Shown: positions 37,346 through 50,806 of the stretch, piece by piece
How the letters are laid out: each line of letters starts with the position of its first letter
How positions within the stretch are numbered: position 1 is the first letter of the stretch
Assembly (NCBI RefSeq): GCF_046630445.1
Contig: NC_092340.1
Location: 38,626,501 to 38,690,500, forward strand
Direction of reading: 5' to 3'
Source: Rutidosis leptorrhynchoides
Lineage: Eukaryota > Streptophyta > Magnoliopsida > Asterales > Asteraceae
DNA: 64,000 nucleotides
The notes under the pieces: generated by a model
What the model was told of the DNA's origin: nothing
The model's database searches: none
The model's input: the letters and a program-made list of their open reading frames with translations, nothing else
Position numbers and translations under genes: made by a program

Positions 37346-39437
37346 CAACCCTAGTTTATTTAGTTTCATTTATTTTATTTTTTGTAATGTTACTACATTT
37401 AGCACTTATGTTGATATTGTAATAGTTTTTATAATTTTCTAACTTTTATTATTAGATTTTAATAATTTTTGAATGTCGGGTAATATACCAAACTTCAAAA
37501 ATATGTATATATGTTTGCAGTTTATCTTATGTACACAACAGGGTAAAACAACGCATTTTCAAATACTGGCATTAAGTTCAGCAAAAGCAACTAATTTTGA
37601 CGACAAGATGCAAAATATATGTGAAATAACAACAAGACGTAATGAACAAATGATGTGCTCCATTTATCATTCAACACAAACAACAATATGTTTGGAAACT
37701 TTGGTAAAATTTAATCATTTTTCTGCGCTAATCACCCTCAATAATTTAAATTGTTACTGATTTCTTGCAAATGAGGGCATTGCAAGATCTTAAGTGTGGG
37801 AAGGGGTTAAATTCTTTCGAATTTTAAAATTTTTACTTTACACACTTGGTTACCATTAAAAATACTAGTAAAGCAGTAGTTGTATTAGAATCTAGTGCTC
37901 TCTGATAATAAAGAACAGCCATAGTCTTATATACTGACTACCCAATTCTAGTAAAAATTTTCAAAATTTTCAATTAAATGAACTCAAAATCATGTTTATA
38001 CATATTTATGAAAGATAAAACTAGGTGTTAACACCGAAATTATTGTTACCTCGGAAAGGACATAAATTGAGAAAAAAACTAAAATGTTAGAATTCATTTA
38101 AAATGGAATAGAGAACAATAAAAAGGCAAATAAAAGAAAATAAAAGCCAAGTGTGGGAAAATTTACCAAGAAATTTTAAACATATGTCACATATTTCTGT
38201 AACAAATAACTGAAAATACTTTTGCTTTGGACTAAAATAAAAAGTTTTACCCGATTTACTGTAAGAAAGATGGATCTGCATGATGAATCAATTCCATCAT
38301 TTAAAGGAAGTAAAGTCTTCCGAAAAAGAAACGCGCTTTTTGATTTAGGTCATGAAGTTGTCGTCCAGACCAGCTGTAGGTTGACAAAAAATCTAGAAAA
38401 GTCATCTCTAAAATCAGCAGGAAATCCACGGACCTCAGCATCAAACAGGGTCGCCAAGTGGTCAGATTTATCCTAACCATGAGAATGATTTATCTCGTAC
38501 AATGGGGGGGCACCGTACAAATTAGCTTGATAAGACTAATGAATCAGATCCCCAGAAAGGATAATCTCCTTAAAGATTAAAAATCAGCTTTTAAGACTGA
38601 TATTACTCAATCCTTGAGATTGACCTTAAAGATTGAGAATTACAAACTCATGGAATTCAATGATATCTAAACTCGAGCTTGAACGAGAAAATATTTTGAT
38701 CAAAAATACAAACCGATTTGTTTTCTGAAAACCCATTTTCAATGCGTTCATTACCATTGAACGTAAAATCCTAGGAATTCACCTGGAATTCATTAGGTCA
38801 CCTGAACCAAATCGGGTGTCAACCGTAAGAACGGTGGTTGCATAGCATGGTCAAAGACAGGACCTTGTGCCAGACCGAAAAATTATAAGGGTGAGCTTTA
38901 CTATTTCTCCTACAAAGGATAGTAATTGCGTCCGACACGTTATAGACCTTAATTAAAAGCATGTCAGGGAACATTGCCTTAACAGTTGCTTGTTCAACGC
39001 TTTCCTTTACAACCGGACAGTAGTTTATCGAAAGGTAATATACGGAGCAAGTAAACTGGACGTGTTGCTTTCCTAATACAAGGTTAGCAAGTGGGTGACA
39101 CAAAACCATAAGTTTTGAGCTAAAATTTTCAAATCTGAAACCCACAAAACCCACAAAAATATTTTGCAACACCGGTGAAGGGTTATTCTGGAAAACTTAT
39201 CTAGGGTAAAAGCTAGATTTAATTTTCAAAAGATCAAATGTTTTCATAAAGATCCAATTTCCTTAATGGATCTAAATTTTATAGTCATGTGGGACTGTAA
39301 ACCACATCGTTACTACCATTGTTTATACCGCCGTATAGAAAATCACTGATGTACAAAGTGTGAAGAATAAAGAAGTGATTCTAGTATTTCAAGACTATAT
39401 TGCTTGAGGACAAGCAACGCTCAAGTGTGGGAATATT
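37346..39437 (+). other. Athila 3' internal non-coding region
   Basis: About 2.1 kb with no domain I recognise. Short open frames at 37473-37760 and 38222-38476 look accidental. The element's purine tract lies at the right end. Confidence 0.65.
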
Positions 39438-41441
39438 TGATAGTGCTAAAAACGAACATATATTTCATAGCATTATTCCTCAAGAAAGACAAGCTTTTAG
39501 TTGCAATTGTTCTATTTACAAGTGATATTCGTTTAAATAATAAAAGGTGAAGACAAAAGACAGATTCGACGAATTGAAGACGCAAACGACCAAAAAGCTC
39601 AAAAGTACAAAATACAATCAAAGAGGTTCCAATTATTGATAAGAAACGTCTCGAAATTACAAAAGTACAAGATTCAAAACGCAAAGTACAAGATATTAAA
39701 TTGTACGCAAGGATGTTCGAAAATCCGGAACCGGGACCAGAGTCAACTCTTAACGCTCGACGCAACGGACTAAAAATTACAAGTTAACTATGTATATAAA
39801 TATAATATAATATATAATTAATTATATAAATTATATATATATTATATTTATATAATAATCCGTCGGCAAGAAAGGATCCAAAATGGAGTGAGCTGTAAAA
39901 TCGAACTCCGCGAGTTGCGGAGTTTGAAGAAGGAAAGGGCCGCGAGTCGCGGAGCCCCTAATTTTGAAAATCCCTATAAAAGCCAGCGCAATTCGACGAG
40001 TTTTAATATCCATAATCTATCTCTCTCTCAATATATACGTAAATATATATATATATATATATAATTTATATTTTAATTTTAATTTTAATTTTAAATCCTA
40101 ATAATAAGGGTATGTTAGCGAATGTTGTAAGGGTGTAAGTCGAAATTCTGTCCGTGTAACGCTACGCTATTTTTAATCATTGTAAGTTATGTTTATATTA
40201 TTTTCATTAATGTCTCGTAGCTAAGTTATTATTATGCTTATTTAATACCGAAGTAATCATGATGTTGGGCTAAAAATACTAAAATTGGGTAATTGGGCTT
40301 TGTACTATAATTGGGGTTTGGATAAAAGAACGACACTTGTGGAAATTAGACTATGGGCTATTAATGAGTTTTATATTAACTAAACAATACCTTGTTAATT
40401 TAATATACAAACTTATAATTCGACGTATTTATATATAACCACATACGCTTGACTGGGTACGGTGGGCGGGATATCTATAAATACCAATAATTATTCATTT
40501 TACCGGACACGGAACTGGATTAATAGTTAATAGACTTGTTGAAACAGGGGTGAATTACATTCAAGGGTAATTGGTGTAATTGTTAACAAAGTAGTAAAAC
40601 CTTGGTTTACACGTAGTCGATTACCTGGTGTATTCATTAAACAAAGTATTAAAACCTTGTTACAATTCGAATCCCCGATTAGTTGGAATATTTGACTTCG
40701 GGAATAAGAATAATTTGACGAAGGCTTTCGCTCTTTATATTTATGACTGATGGACTATTATGGACAAATCCGTATGGACATATTAAATAATCCAGGACAA
40801 AGAACAATTAACCCATGGGCATAAAACTAATATCAACACGTCAAACATCATGATTACGGAAGTTTAAATAAGCATAATTCTTTTATTTCATATTTAATTT
40901 CCTTTATTTTTATATTTAATTGCACTTCTAATTATCGCACTTTTATTTATTGTTATTGTATTTAATTGCACTTTTAATTATCGTACTTTTTAATTATCGC
41001 AATTTTATTTTATCGCACTTTTATTTATCGCAATTTCCTTATCGTTATTTACTTTACGCTTTAAATTAAGTTATTTTTATTTTTATTATTTTACATTAGG
41101 TTTTAACTGCGACTAAAGTTTTTAAAATCGACAAACCGGTCATTACACGGTAAAAACCCCCCTTTATAATAATAATATTACTTATATATATATATTTGTA
41201 TTTTTATAAAATAAAACTAATATAGCGTTAAGCTTTGTCTAAAAGATTCCTTGTGGAACGAACCGGACTTACTAAAAACTACACTACTGTACGATTAGGT
41301 ACACTGCCTATAAGTGTTGTAGCAAGGTTTAAGTATATCCATTCTATAAATAAATAAATATCTTGTGTAAAATTGTATCGTATTTAATAGTATTTCCTTG
41401 TAAAATTTAATAGTATTTTATACCCCTTAGCTTTAACATCA
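39438..41441 (+). repeat. Athila 3' LTR
   Basis: Matches 24275-26262 along its whole length with roughly one percent change by eye, including a slightly longer AT run. It ends TTTAACATCA followed by GCGAT. Confidence 0.93.
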
Positions 41442-41446
41442 GCGAT

Positions 41447-42428
41447 GTATGGACTGATTACAGTAGTTCGTCTTCATCAGATGGCGAAACTATTGTGGTA
41501 GATGATGTCAAGACTTCAGTTGAGTTGAGTAATTCTGACTGTTCCAGTTCTAGTTCAGAATCTGAACCTGAATCAGAGACTGAAGAAAAAGAAAAGACCG
41601 AAGATTTGCCTCCAGGGTTTTTACCGGTCAAAATAAATAAAGAAAAGATAGAAGTTCTAGAAGCTTAGTGGAAGATCCTGTTGAGGATCAGAAAATATTG
41701 TGAGAAGCAAGCGCCGGAACCTGAATGGATGAATTACATTAATAGGCCGGCGAATCTTTTGGCTAAAGGAAAAATCATTGCATGGGCCTACATCAAAGAG
41801 TTTAATATATACGCAATAAAGAAGGAGTACGGAGTGGATTACATCAAACATGGATTCGAGTTTACGACTCTACCGTACTTTGAATTTATGCAGGTGGCTA
41901 GGCTCAAGATGTTATATAGGGATTATGACGGAATTCCTAATATTGTCTGCAAGAAGATAAGACAATCGTACTTGTCAAAGAACTTTGAGGGATTCAGCCC
42001 TCAATTTTCCACGATCACTTATCGAACAAACAAGAAAACGGGCGAACGAAGAAAGATTGTCAAATACAAGCCGGTAAATTATATGAGAAAGGTTCCTTTG
42101 ATGAAAATGCCGCAGAACTTTAGCCCACGTTTTCGCTGGTGGTACTACGATGAACGCTCAGAGGAGGCAGTCATCGTTTTGGACAAATTGAAGGAAGATG
42201 AGACCGACTCAATACGGGTTTTAGATCCCGTTTGGTTGAGAAATTGCTGTGAAGCTGACATCTTCACATTGTACTACAATCGGATGCTGTACAGGCCAGA
42301 AAATAGAGTTCAAGCACAACAGTACATTCGTTTTGCAAAGGTTTGCTATTTGAACAATATGGTTACAGATCCGTACAGAGATTGAAGCAGATCGAAGACT
42401 TATGAGGAACTAGGTCTTAGGGGGAGTT
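41447..42428 (+). pseudogene. C-terminal coding part of the gag-only element (fossil, unknown domain)
   Basis: Right of the Athila insertion the element continues with acidic, Ser-rich sequence and then about 234 residues of a basic, aromatic-rich domain. Words include EWMNYINRPANLLAKGKIIA, YGVDYIKHGFEF, NFSPRFRWWYYDE and DPVWLRNCCEADIFTLYYNR. It is not protease, integrase, reverse transcriptase or RNase H, and I do not recognise it. The frame ends at about 42385, shortly before the purine tract AGGGGGAGT and the 3' LTR. Confidence 0.7.
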
Positions 42429-42907
42429 TGTTAGTGCATATTTTGTAATCCCTAGTTCCATGAACTTTAACGTTTTATTCGATCATGTTGTAACGTGCAA
42501 TATTGTTAAACGTTGATTGTCGATTTGTTATTTTATATTTGTAAACGTTTAAATGTAATCTGTAATGTTACTCGACAGTCGGCCGACTGACATAGTCAGT
42601 CGACCGACTGTCAACCACAGTCGACCGACATAGGAACTGAGATATTTAAGCCAAGTTAATCTCCACTAATTTGGTTAATCACCCTGTATATTTTCACGCA
42701 CAAAAACAGTTCCAGGTCGGGTCTTTTTCAATCTTCATGTCCAAATACCACAGAATGTCAGTCTAGGCTTCGTGTTTATCAAGATCTAATCTTGGTTTGA
42801 CTCGTACGAACCCGAAAACCCATAGATATTCGTTTAAGCTCGTTCTAGTGTTATTCTGCCTCTAGATCGTGTTAGGTTGATTCTAAGATCCTCTCCCAGC
42901 GTCTACA
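42429..42907 (+). repeat. gag-only element 3' LTR
   Basis: Same length as the 5' LTR and about 98% identical by eye. It is followed by AAGAG and then by the Helitron helicase sequence. Confidence 0.92.
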
Positions 42908-44404
42908 AAGAGTTCAATGATACATTCACTATGTCTTGTCTACTTCCTTTTGGAACAACTGGTAGAATTTGTCTAAAATCTCCTCCAAAAACCACAACTT
43001 TACCTCCAAACACTTTTTGCTCACTCTCGGGTGTTTTTTGTCGCATAATATCTCGCATAGTCCTGTCAAGAGCTTCAAAACAGTGTTTGTGTATCATCGG
43101 CGCTTCATCCCAGATTATTAAAGAAGCTAACCTCAACAAATCTGCAAGTTGACTGTTGACATTAATAGAACAAAATGAATCTTCCGTAATATTAATGGGA
43201 ATCACAAATCGAGAATGCGCAGTTCTGCCACCACTTAGCAAAAGTGAGGCAATTCCACTTGAAGCAACATTTAAAACAATTTTTCCTTTAGATCTAATTG
43301 TTGTAGACAATGTTTTCCATAAAAAGGTCTTGCCAGTCCCACCATACCCGTAAAGAAAGAAAACACCTCCATCATCATGTTCAACAGCAGACACAATTAC
43401 TTCGTACACACCTTTTTGCTCCGGATTCAAACTACTAAATAGATTGTCATGTTCTAATTTCAAAGCTTTACGATCATACCAAAGTTCATCATGAATAAAT
43501 CTATTCGTAGTATCTATAACATACTCACTGGATGGATATGGCATTCCTGGAAATTTTTTCAATGTACTACCTTGATTACGCAAAAGTAGTTCAATATCAT
43601 ACAACGTATGATTGTCAATATCCTCTTGCTCCATAGTATATTCTGCATATATATAATTGATAATAAAAATACAATATAAATATTAGTTATAATGAAATAT
43701 CTAATGACATTAGTAATTAGATAAATAGAGACTGCACTAAAAGTAAAACAATACATGTTTTTTAGGAGCATGGGGACTGTACAATGAATATATACCAGAA
43801 ACTTTTACACCAATTGTTTACAGCAGCACACAATGACCACCATCAACAGTAAAATATTTATACAATTATTCCAGCAACAGAAACAGTGAGAATTGTTGTA
43901 GATGGTGAAGGCTTTTCAACTATTTATGTTTAAGTGGGTTAACAATCAGGATCCAATATACATGCGTGCTGTTTGATGAATTAATAAAATCTTATTGCCT
44001 TTCATGAAAAAGCATGATACAAACTTTACTATAAAACATGATTTTCACTTAAGATTGTATATATGGACACTTGTCCAACGTTTAAGTTTAGTATTCATGT
44101 CAATGGATATAGATTGCTACTTTAAAAAATAAGTATATTGAAATATAAACAACTATATAAACAAATTATATAAGCATGTTCAGAAGCAAACCTGGATACT
44201 GCAGTCTTTTCCTTTGAATATGTAGTATGTCTTCACCAAGTTCCTGACGACATTCTGACCATACATGATCAGGTCTTGATAAATTGTCAGAAACTAACAA
44301 CATCAAAAATAATGACCTTAAATAACTATCGGATGGCCACTGACTTGCTTGTTTAATAGCTTCAACATATTCTTTGTCATCATCTAAAACTCCAAAGCAT
44401 GTTG
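42908..44404 (-). pseudogene. Helitron helicase, N-terminal half
   Basis: A first exon piece (44404-44192) reads CFGVLDDDKEYVEAIKQAS and LGEDILHIQRKRLQYP, typical of the region just before the helicase core. After an intron (44191-43642) the next exon carries the Walker A box FFLYGYGGTGKTFLWKTL, Walker B LIIWDEAPM and motif III-like VVVFGGDFRQILPVVPKG. It breaks off at the LTR element at 42908 and continues at 21539. The Rep domain that should precede it is absent: the sequence goes from the RPA gene directly into the middle of the Rep-helicase gene. Confidence 0.9.
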
Positions 44405-47400
44405 TGTAACAACCCGAGTTTTTCCGTTAAAACTTCCGTTAAATACTTGACGATCGTTAGTTAAATCATACAATTTTCATACGCCAATTTTTTTTCCAGA
44501 ATAGTTAACAGTGGCTACGTGAAACTTTTTCGTATTTAAAGTAATTAAATGCGTACTTAATCCTTAGTGGATTACTTGAATTAATATGTTATATTAATTA
44601 GTGAACTTAATTCGGTTGACGAATTAAACTAGAAACGATACGATTAAAGTTAATCGCCTAGAAAACTTTTCAGTTAACGGAACTCAGAAAAACGATAGAA
44701 TAATTATTCTTAATAATTATTGAACTTATGAAAGAAATTTAATTTATTATTTACTTAATGAATTAAACACGGTGATTTTGTTTCAACGACTAGTTAACGT
44801 TCCGGAGATTCGGTACGGTTAATGGCACTCGAAACGAACCACGCGCGAACGAGCTTTTACACAAAACGAGCCCGAGACCCGAGACCGAGGCCACATGGCC
44901 ATGACCTCATACCTCATCATCCTTGGTCCCATGAGTAGCCAATGCTTGTTGACTATTAGTTTAGGCCCTTGTTTGTTGACTTTTGGTTGTTTAGGACACT
45001 AACTATATTCTCTTAATTTCTAAGTAACAAGAGAACATGTCCCATTCTTTTTCCTATCATTCTTGCTCCATGATTGCAGCTCCATACACACCAAATAATC
45101 CCATACCTTCATCCCTACAATTCTCCATCAAGTTTTGATCTCTTGTTTTTGCTTCTTTGACCAATATTGTTGCTTGCATCGTTCTCTACGCGTTTGTATA
45201 AACGATTTTGTGATCAAAGGTATAAACACATAAACTCTAATCTCTAAAATCAGATTGTTATTAAGGTTTCATGGATTAGGTTGTCTATTGCTCAAGTCTT
45301 GATGTTTGATGAATACTAGATGCGATAAATTGATCGTCTTGATTGTTTTATGCGAAAACCGAATTTGTATTTGATGAGTACAGTAATTTTAATTTTCAAT
45401 TGTATGATATTATATTATAATTAGATTCCTTGCGAAAAACTATTGATTTTAGGCTTTGGATTCGCTTGATTTCATTTCCGGATGATCAAGTTATGACCAA
45501 TTGAAATTAACGTTGTGTTTTTGTGATTGATCAGAAATATGGGTTTGATAGACCACGAATTGGATTGTGAAATTTATACCATTGGATAGGTAATTTAAAA
45601 ACACTCAGTTTACAGTAGGATATCATGTCGTTTGCTTATGTAAAACCCGAGATATGCTTGAATTAGTGTAAAAGTAGTTTTATACAGCACTTGCATGAAA
45701 ACGACCTTGTATGATAAAATGTGTTAGCTTCTGTGATTAAATATTTGCATATTTGAAATCTACACAAAAAGTAATTCATCTTTCATGTAGATATCATAGG
45801 CTAATTGTATCTATATCTTCGGCTAATCGCGTGCGAATGTGACTAGCGAAACTAGAATCGAATCTGTAATTTGCTCTCTGTTTTATACTCTGTGGATTGT
45901 GTTTATTGAATGAGCATGTAAGCTTCTGGAATATGAATTTTAACATGATATGTGACTTATTGTTAGTTTATGTCAATCTCTGAAACCTTATGCATTGGGC
46001 ACAATAGGGCCATACTTTATGTAAATTCTGATTTGAGCTGAAAAACTGAATGTTCAATTTGCATGAATAAACTGTACATATTGGCTAAACCAAAATTGCT
46101 CAATTTTTTATATGTGTTAGTTTAACTTGTTTGTGAACTATGGCCACTGGTCTTGTATCGATTGCATGTTCCTAACTCCGGTTATAGCTAAAACCAAATC
46201 AGTGCGCGGTCAGAAACTGACTTGGTGAACCCCAAATGTACCCCTTCTAATTCCTGACTTTTAATTATCGTATGAGACCCTGGTAGGACTTTTTGGAATC
46301 GATTTTGAGTATACTTATGATCTGGAGTTTTCCATGTTTACTTGAATTTTGTACTATGAGATAATATGCTAAGTTTGCTACATGTACATGAACTTTGTAC
46401 ACAACGATAAAATGAAATTGTGAAATTGACCAATTATGATCTAAAACGTGTTGTTTGACTTAGGTTTGATATGTTGACCAAAATTTGACATGAACCTACT
46501 GATGTTGACTTTAGTTGACTACTTTGACCAAGTTTGACTTTCGGTTGACTTTGTTTGACTTGCATGAATTAGTTGACTGTATGTTGACTTCTACTTTGAA
46601 ACGCGTCGATTCGAGCAATAAGACAACTTATACTATGAAACCACACTTGTTTAAGACATATTTATTGACCAACCTAAATACATATACTTAGATTGCATTA
46701 CTCGGCTATAAACCGTACAAGTAAATTGTCCACTTTTCAATCCGAGCTTTATTCAAAGGTGAGTCTACAGTCCCGCTTTTTACATGTTTTTAGGGATGAG
46801 AATACACGCTGTTATACTTATATTATCAAATGCTTTTTGTATTGACACGAGTACTATATCTGCATATTGAGTTTGTACACAAAGCCTCTAGCTTGAATAC
46901 TTTAAATACCATTGGTGTAGGCACAATTTAGATGGACGGATCCGTTAGGTTGACAACCTCACCTGCTATAAAAACTGTGGTGCATTTACTTTGAACATAA
47001 TACATTCGTACAAGTGTATAACATTTTTATGAGGTAAAGGCAGGTATAGTGGATTCTATACTTGGGTCATTGCTAGTATTCAGGTGCTCATAGATTATGC
47101 AAACGTTTCGCAACTTGGAGTTGTACTTGTAAAATCTCGTGGTCAAGGAAACTAAACTATATTTCTGATAACTGTTTTTCAGATACTATACAACGTTATT
47201 TAAAACTGTGGTTTACGAACAAATGAGATAAAACTTGACATGGTATTGTCTACGAATATTTAAAACTTGACATGGTATTGTCTACAAATGATTGAAAGTT
47301 GACATGGTAGTGTCAACAAACTTTTGAAATGGGACACGGAGTTGTCTAACTTTTAACATTGAACTTTGGTGGTCTTCCACTAATAACCGTTTTCGAAATG

Positions 47401-47594
47401 TATTTCTTAAACATACTGTATTGTTTACCTAAAACTTGTAGATTCACTCAACATTGTTGTTGATCCGTTTTGCGTGTTTTATTCTCAGGTATTAATTGCT
47501 TCCGCTGTAGAATATTGCTGTTACATAGAAGTCAAGCCAAGCACTGGGACCAGAGTTAACATTCCGTTAAAGGGATTTTTGACGGGGTGTTAAA
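44405..47594. repeat. solo LTR, 3.2 kb (Gypsy chromovirus style)
   Basis: The segment starts TGTAACAACCCGAGTTTTTC and ends GACGGGGTGTTAAA, flanked by the exact duplication TGTTG at 44400-44404 and 47595-47599. It has no primer site and no coding region, so it is a single LTR left after recombination. Words such as GGTGAGTCTACAGTCCC and GATCCGTTAGGTTGACAACC are familiar from long Tekay/Del-type LTRs. A small hairpin array lies at about 47225-47350. It separates the RPA and helicase genes of the Helitron. Confidence 0.8.
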
Positions 47595-47599
47595 TGTTG

Positions 47600-49092
47600 T
47601 TCACCATTTCTGACTTTTTCAAAACCTTCTTTTTGCATTTTCTGCAACCAATATAATTCCACCCATGCTCCTTTTGAAAAGACTTTATTTCAGCTAAGAC
47701 CACACAAATCATAGGCTGCAAAACATTAATATAAAAGATTTAGAAATAGCATATTCAAGTCTGATTAGTTACAAAAGTAGATCGGATCATATAATACCTC
47801 AGTCGAACCAACTATATCCTCGATAGTCTTTTTCAGTTTCGGGTTAAGAAAATCCGATACACCAGAATGAGTTACTTGGCTAGAAAGAACACTACCACCT
47901 TGACTTGATGAAGCATTGGCAATCTTAGAATTAAACGTTGCTCTAAACTCAACGATTTCAGGAACATCATTATCATCTATCCACATCTTCGTTCCAAACT
48001 TCGCATTTTGAAAAGATAGAGTTCCTAAAAATGTATTCAAAGGCATGTAAATAGTTTAGAAATATTCGATTTTGTCATTTCTTATAGCATTATGAACATA
48101 ACCCATTGTGTAAACATTATTAAGTACCTTTCTCCACCCAGAGTCTTATCCTACCAAACTGGAGTAAAATCATAGTCCCTTCTCTTTTGGTAGCAGAAAC
48201 ATAATCATGAAATTTCTGTGCATAGTCATCCCATAGTTGAAGTTTCTCTATCACTCCACTACAGAATAGAGTAAAATATTAACGCAAATGTACAACATAT
48301 AAGATGTATAGTTATAGATATTTATTATTTAGCTAAAAATGGGTGTTAGATTACTTCTCGTCTTGTACATCCAAAGTCATTTTTTTCCCTATTTCACCTC
48401 CTTCACTTCCATCTTTCGTTTTATTGTACACGTCCAGATCAGTGCAATGTTGAACAACCCCAATAATATCTATAAAAAATGAGTTCAAAAGATACATCTA
48501 AGCACATTAACGACCATACGCATCACCATTATATGTATATGTATAAATATGGAAAGTAATCGAATACAAATTATATCTAAGAATGTGTCAGTACCAACGG
48601 GTAAATGTTCATCTTGACCATGGAGAGAAATCTCAGAAAAAGGAAAAAAGTTGGAACCGTTAACAGGGCCATTCCAGCTTAAACATCTTCTGATATTTGT
48701 ACCACGCAAGAAGGTTAATTTGTACTTATGCTGGGTCATGGGATATTTCAGCTTCTTATTGTCACCCACAATAAACTTGCTTAACATGACCACAACACCT
48801 TCTTCCAAAACCGATTCAAAGTTGTGCATTAAACCATGCTTCACAGTAGCATGAATCTTATCACTCTACAACAGCAACATACATAAGATTAATTATTATA
48901 AATCAATAATAAAGTTATGAGATATGTGCATCTTTTAAACATGAAAATCAGTATGAAAAATACCTTTTCATCCATTACTATCATCTCAACATTATAGTAA
49001 GTTTTCCACACACTTAGAAGCTTAACCTTAAGCTTCCATGAATCTTTGATAGTATCAAGATCTTCAATGAAATTGTAAGATTTGTTAGCCAT
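47600..49092 (-). pseudogene. RPA-like single-strand DNA-binding gene of the Helitron
   Basis: Exons on the minus strand are 49092-48964, 48865-48595, 48469-48355, 48258-48128, 48024-47798 and 47715-47600, all with GT-AG borders and one continuous frame of about 330 residues. The N-terminus has WKLKVKLLSVWKTYYN and the OB-fold strand VEMIVMDEK; the middle has KLQLWDDYAQKFHDYVSAT; the C-terminus has the zinc-ribbon start GWNYIGCRKCKKK. This is the layout of plant RPA70-like proteins carried by Helitrons, which bind single-stranded DNA during transposition. The last exon ends within the zinc ribbon, at the point where the solo LTR inserted and where helicase sequence follows on the other side. 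The gene is therefore 3' truncated, though the rest reads open. Confidence 0.82.
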
Positions 49093-49651
49093 TGAGATTG
49101 TGATATTACTGTATTTATGTATGTGTATATGTAGTTGAGTGAAGTTTAAGTTGGAGAGTGGGTCACTATATATAGAGGGATAATGACCTAATAGGGTTTG
49201 AGTTGTTTTCCTTGTGGGACGATTTTTTTAGTCAAATGTAATCAAATGCATATTTTTTGGAAACGAAAATAATATCACGCCATTATGCATGCTGATATTG
49301 GAAAAAGAAAACTGCTATTCAATGATGACATATATTGGGTTCCTAAAAGTTGGCGTGTGATATGAGGTAAAAGTACATTATGTTTGGTGGTTTCCAAAAG
49401 TATGCTTATAGTAGATTATGGGTTATGATAAATGAAATCTGTTTGGTGGTTTCCAAGGATAGTTGGCGTGTAATATTGGAAAGATGTCATATTTGTTATT
49501 TAATTATAGATAATATAATATGGTAAAATTTACATATAAAATTAATTACTTCAAAATATGACATCATCAATGGCATGATATAATTGTGTTAAAGCACATG
49601 GTACATTATCACCTTAAACTCCCTTTTTATAAATAAGAATAGATAGATAGA

Positions 49652-49891
49652 TAAGGATCTTGATCCAATTATTTGTTTCCTTTTTTCAGCTGTTTAGTCC
49701 TGTTATATAAAGGACACCAGACTTCTATTATTATTCAGTTTTTTTTAATCAATATTTCGTGAGAAATAAAAGATAAGGCTGACTGCCTTCCTTTTTTTTG
49801 TTATCTAAAATTCCTGGTATTTGCAATTCATTGTTTGGTTATTTTTTTATCCATGGTAACAACTCAATCCAGCAGTAAGTGAAGCAATTAA
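49652..49891. other. short spacer right of the Helitron
   Basis: No gene seen. AT-rich sequence between the presumed Helitron start and the first MITE. Confidence 0.5.
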
Positions 49892-50565
49892 GGGGGCGTT
49901 TGGTTCGTGGATTTCAATTCTCAGGATTTGAAATCCCATGGATTTGAAATCCCACAGGATTTAAAATCCTGGGATTTGAAATTCTATCTTCTGTTTGGTT
50001 CGAGGTTTTCAAATCTCAAATTTGTAATGCGAACCAGAACGGGAACGCGATTGCAAAACAAAAACCCCAAATCGAAACGTGAATCCAAAACGAGAATGCG
50101 ACCGTGATACGTGAACCCGAAACCGAAATGCGAACCCGAATGGACAACGAAACGCGAACCCGAAACGCGTACCCGAAATGCGAACCCGAAACGCTATCCC
50201 GAAACGTGACCCCGAAATGCGAACCTTAAACGTGAGTCCGAAAGTCAAACCCGAAACGCGAACCCGAAACGTGAACCCAAAACTCGAACCCGAAGCGGGA
50301 ACCCGAAAAACGAACCCGAAACGCGAACCCGAAAAGCGAACCCGAAACGGGAAACCGAAACCCGAAACGTAAATCGTAAACGTAAAATCATAGAACATGG
50401 GATTTCAAATCCCTCATACATACAAAGGATTTTCAAATCCTTCATCTATGGGATTTCAAGGGATTTGAAATGCAAATCCCACGAACCAAATCCTCCAACC
50501 AAACATGGGTTTTCATGGAATTTGAAATGCAAATCCGACGAAATCTCACGAACCAAACGCCCCCT
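49892..50565. mobile_element. Tourist-like MITE, APO-flanking pair, left
   Basis: The ends are inverted repeats based on GGGGGCGTTTGGTTCGTG, flanked by TAA (49889-49891 and 50566-50568). Subterminal parts repeat GGATTTGAAATCC-like words. The centre (about 50030-50370) is a degenerate array of the 12-bp word GAACCCGAAACG. The long open frames in this array come from the repeat. A relative in the opposite orientation lies at 52831-53673. Confidence 0.85.
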
Positions 50566-50656
50566 TAAGTGAATTGACTAAATCTCCCTTTATGAACCTT
50601 CAAATTGATTACCAATTGGATACTTTAGTGCCGTATAATTTGAGCAGGCACACAGA

Positions 50657-50700
50657 AAAAAAAAAAAAAAAGGGGGGGGGGGGGGGGGGGGGGGGGGGGA
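50657..50700. repeat. poly(A)-poly(G) tract
   Basis: About 17 A followed by about 25 G, just downstream of the APO gene (its 3' flank on the minus strand). The decayed copy has only a short A run here, so the G run is new or an assembly slip. Confidence 0.9.
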
Positions 50701-50806
50701 CAACTTAAAACTTCCATACAACTTGTATTAAAATTAAAATTCTACAATAGCATGCAACAACACAATCCGTTTAGTCAACCAGTCAAACCCACCCAAAGTG
50801 CTACCT

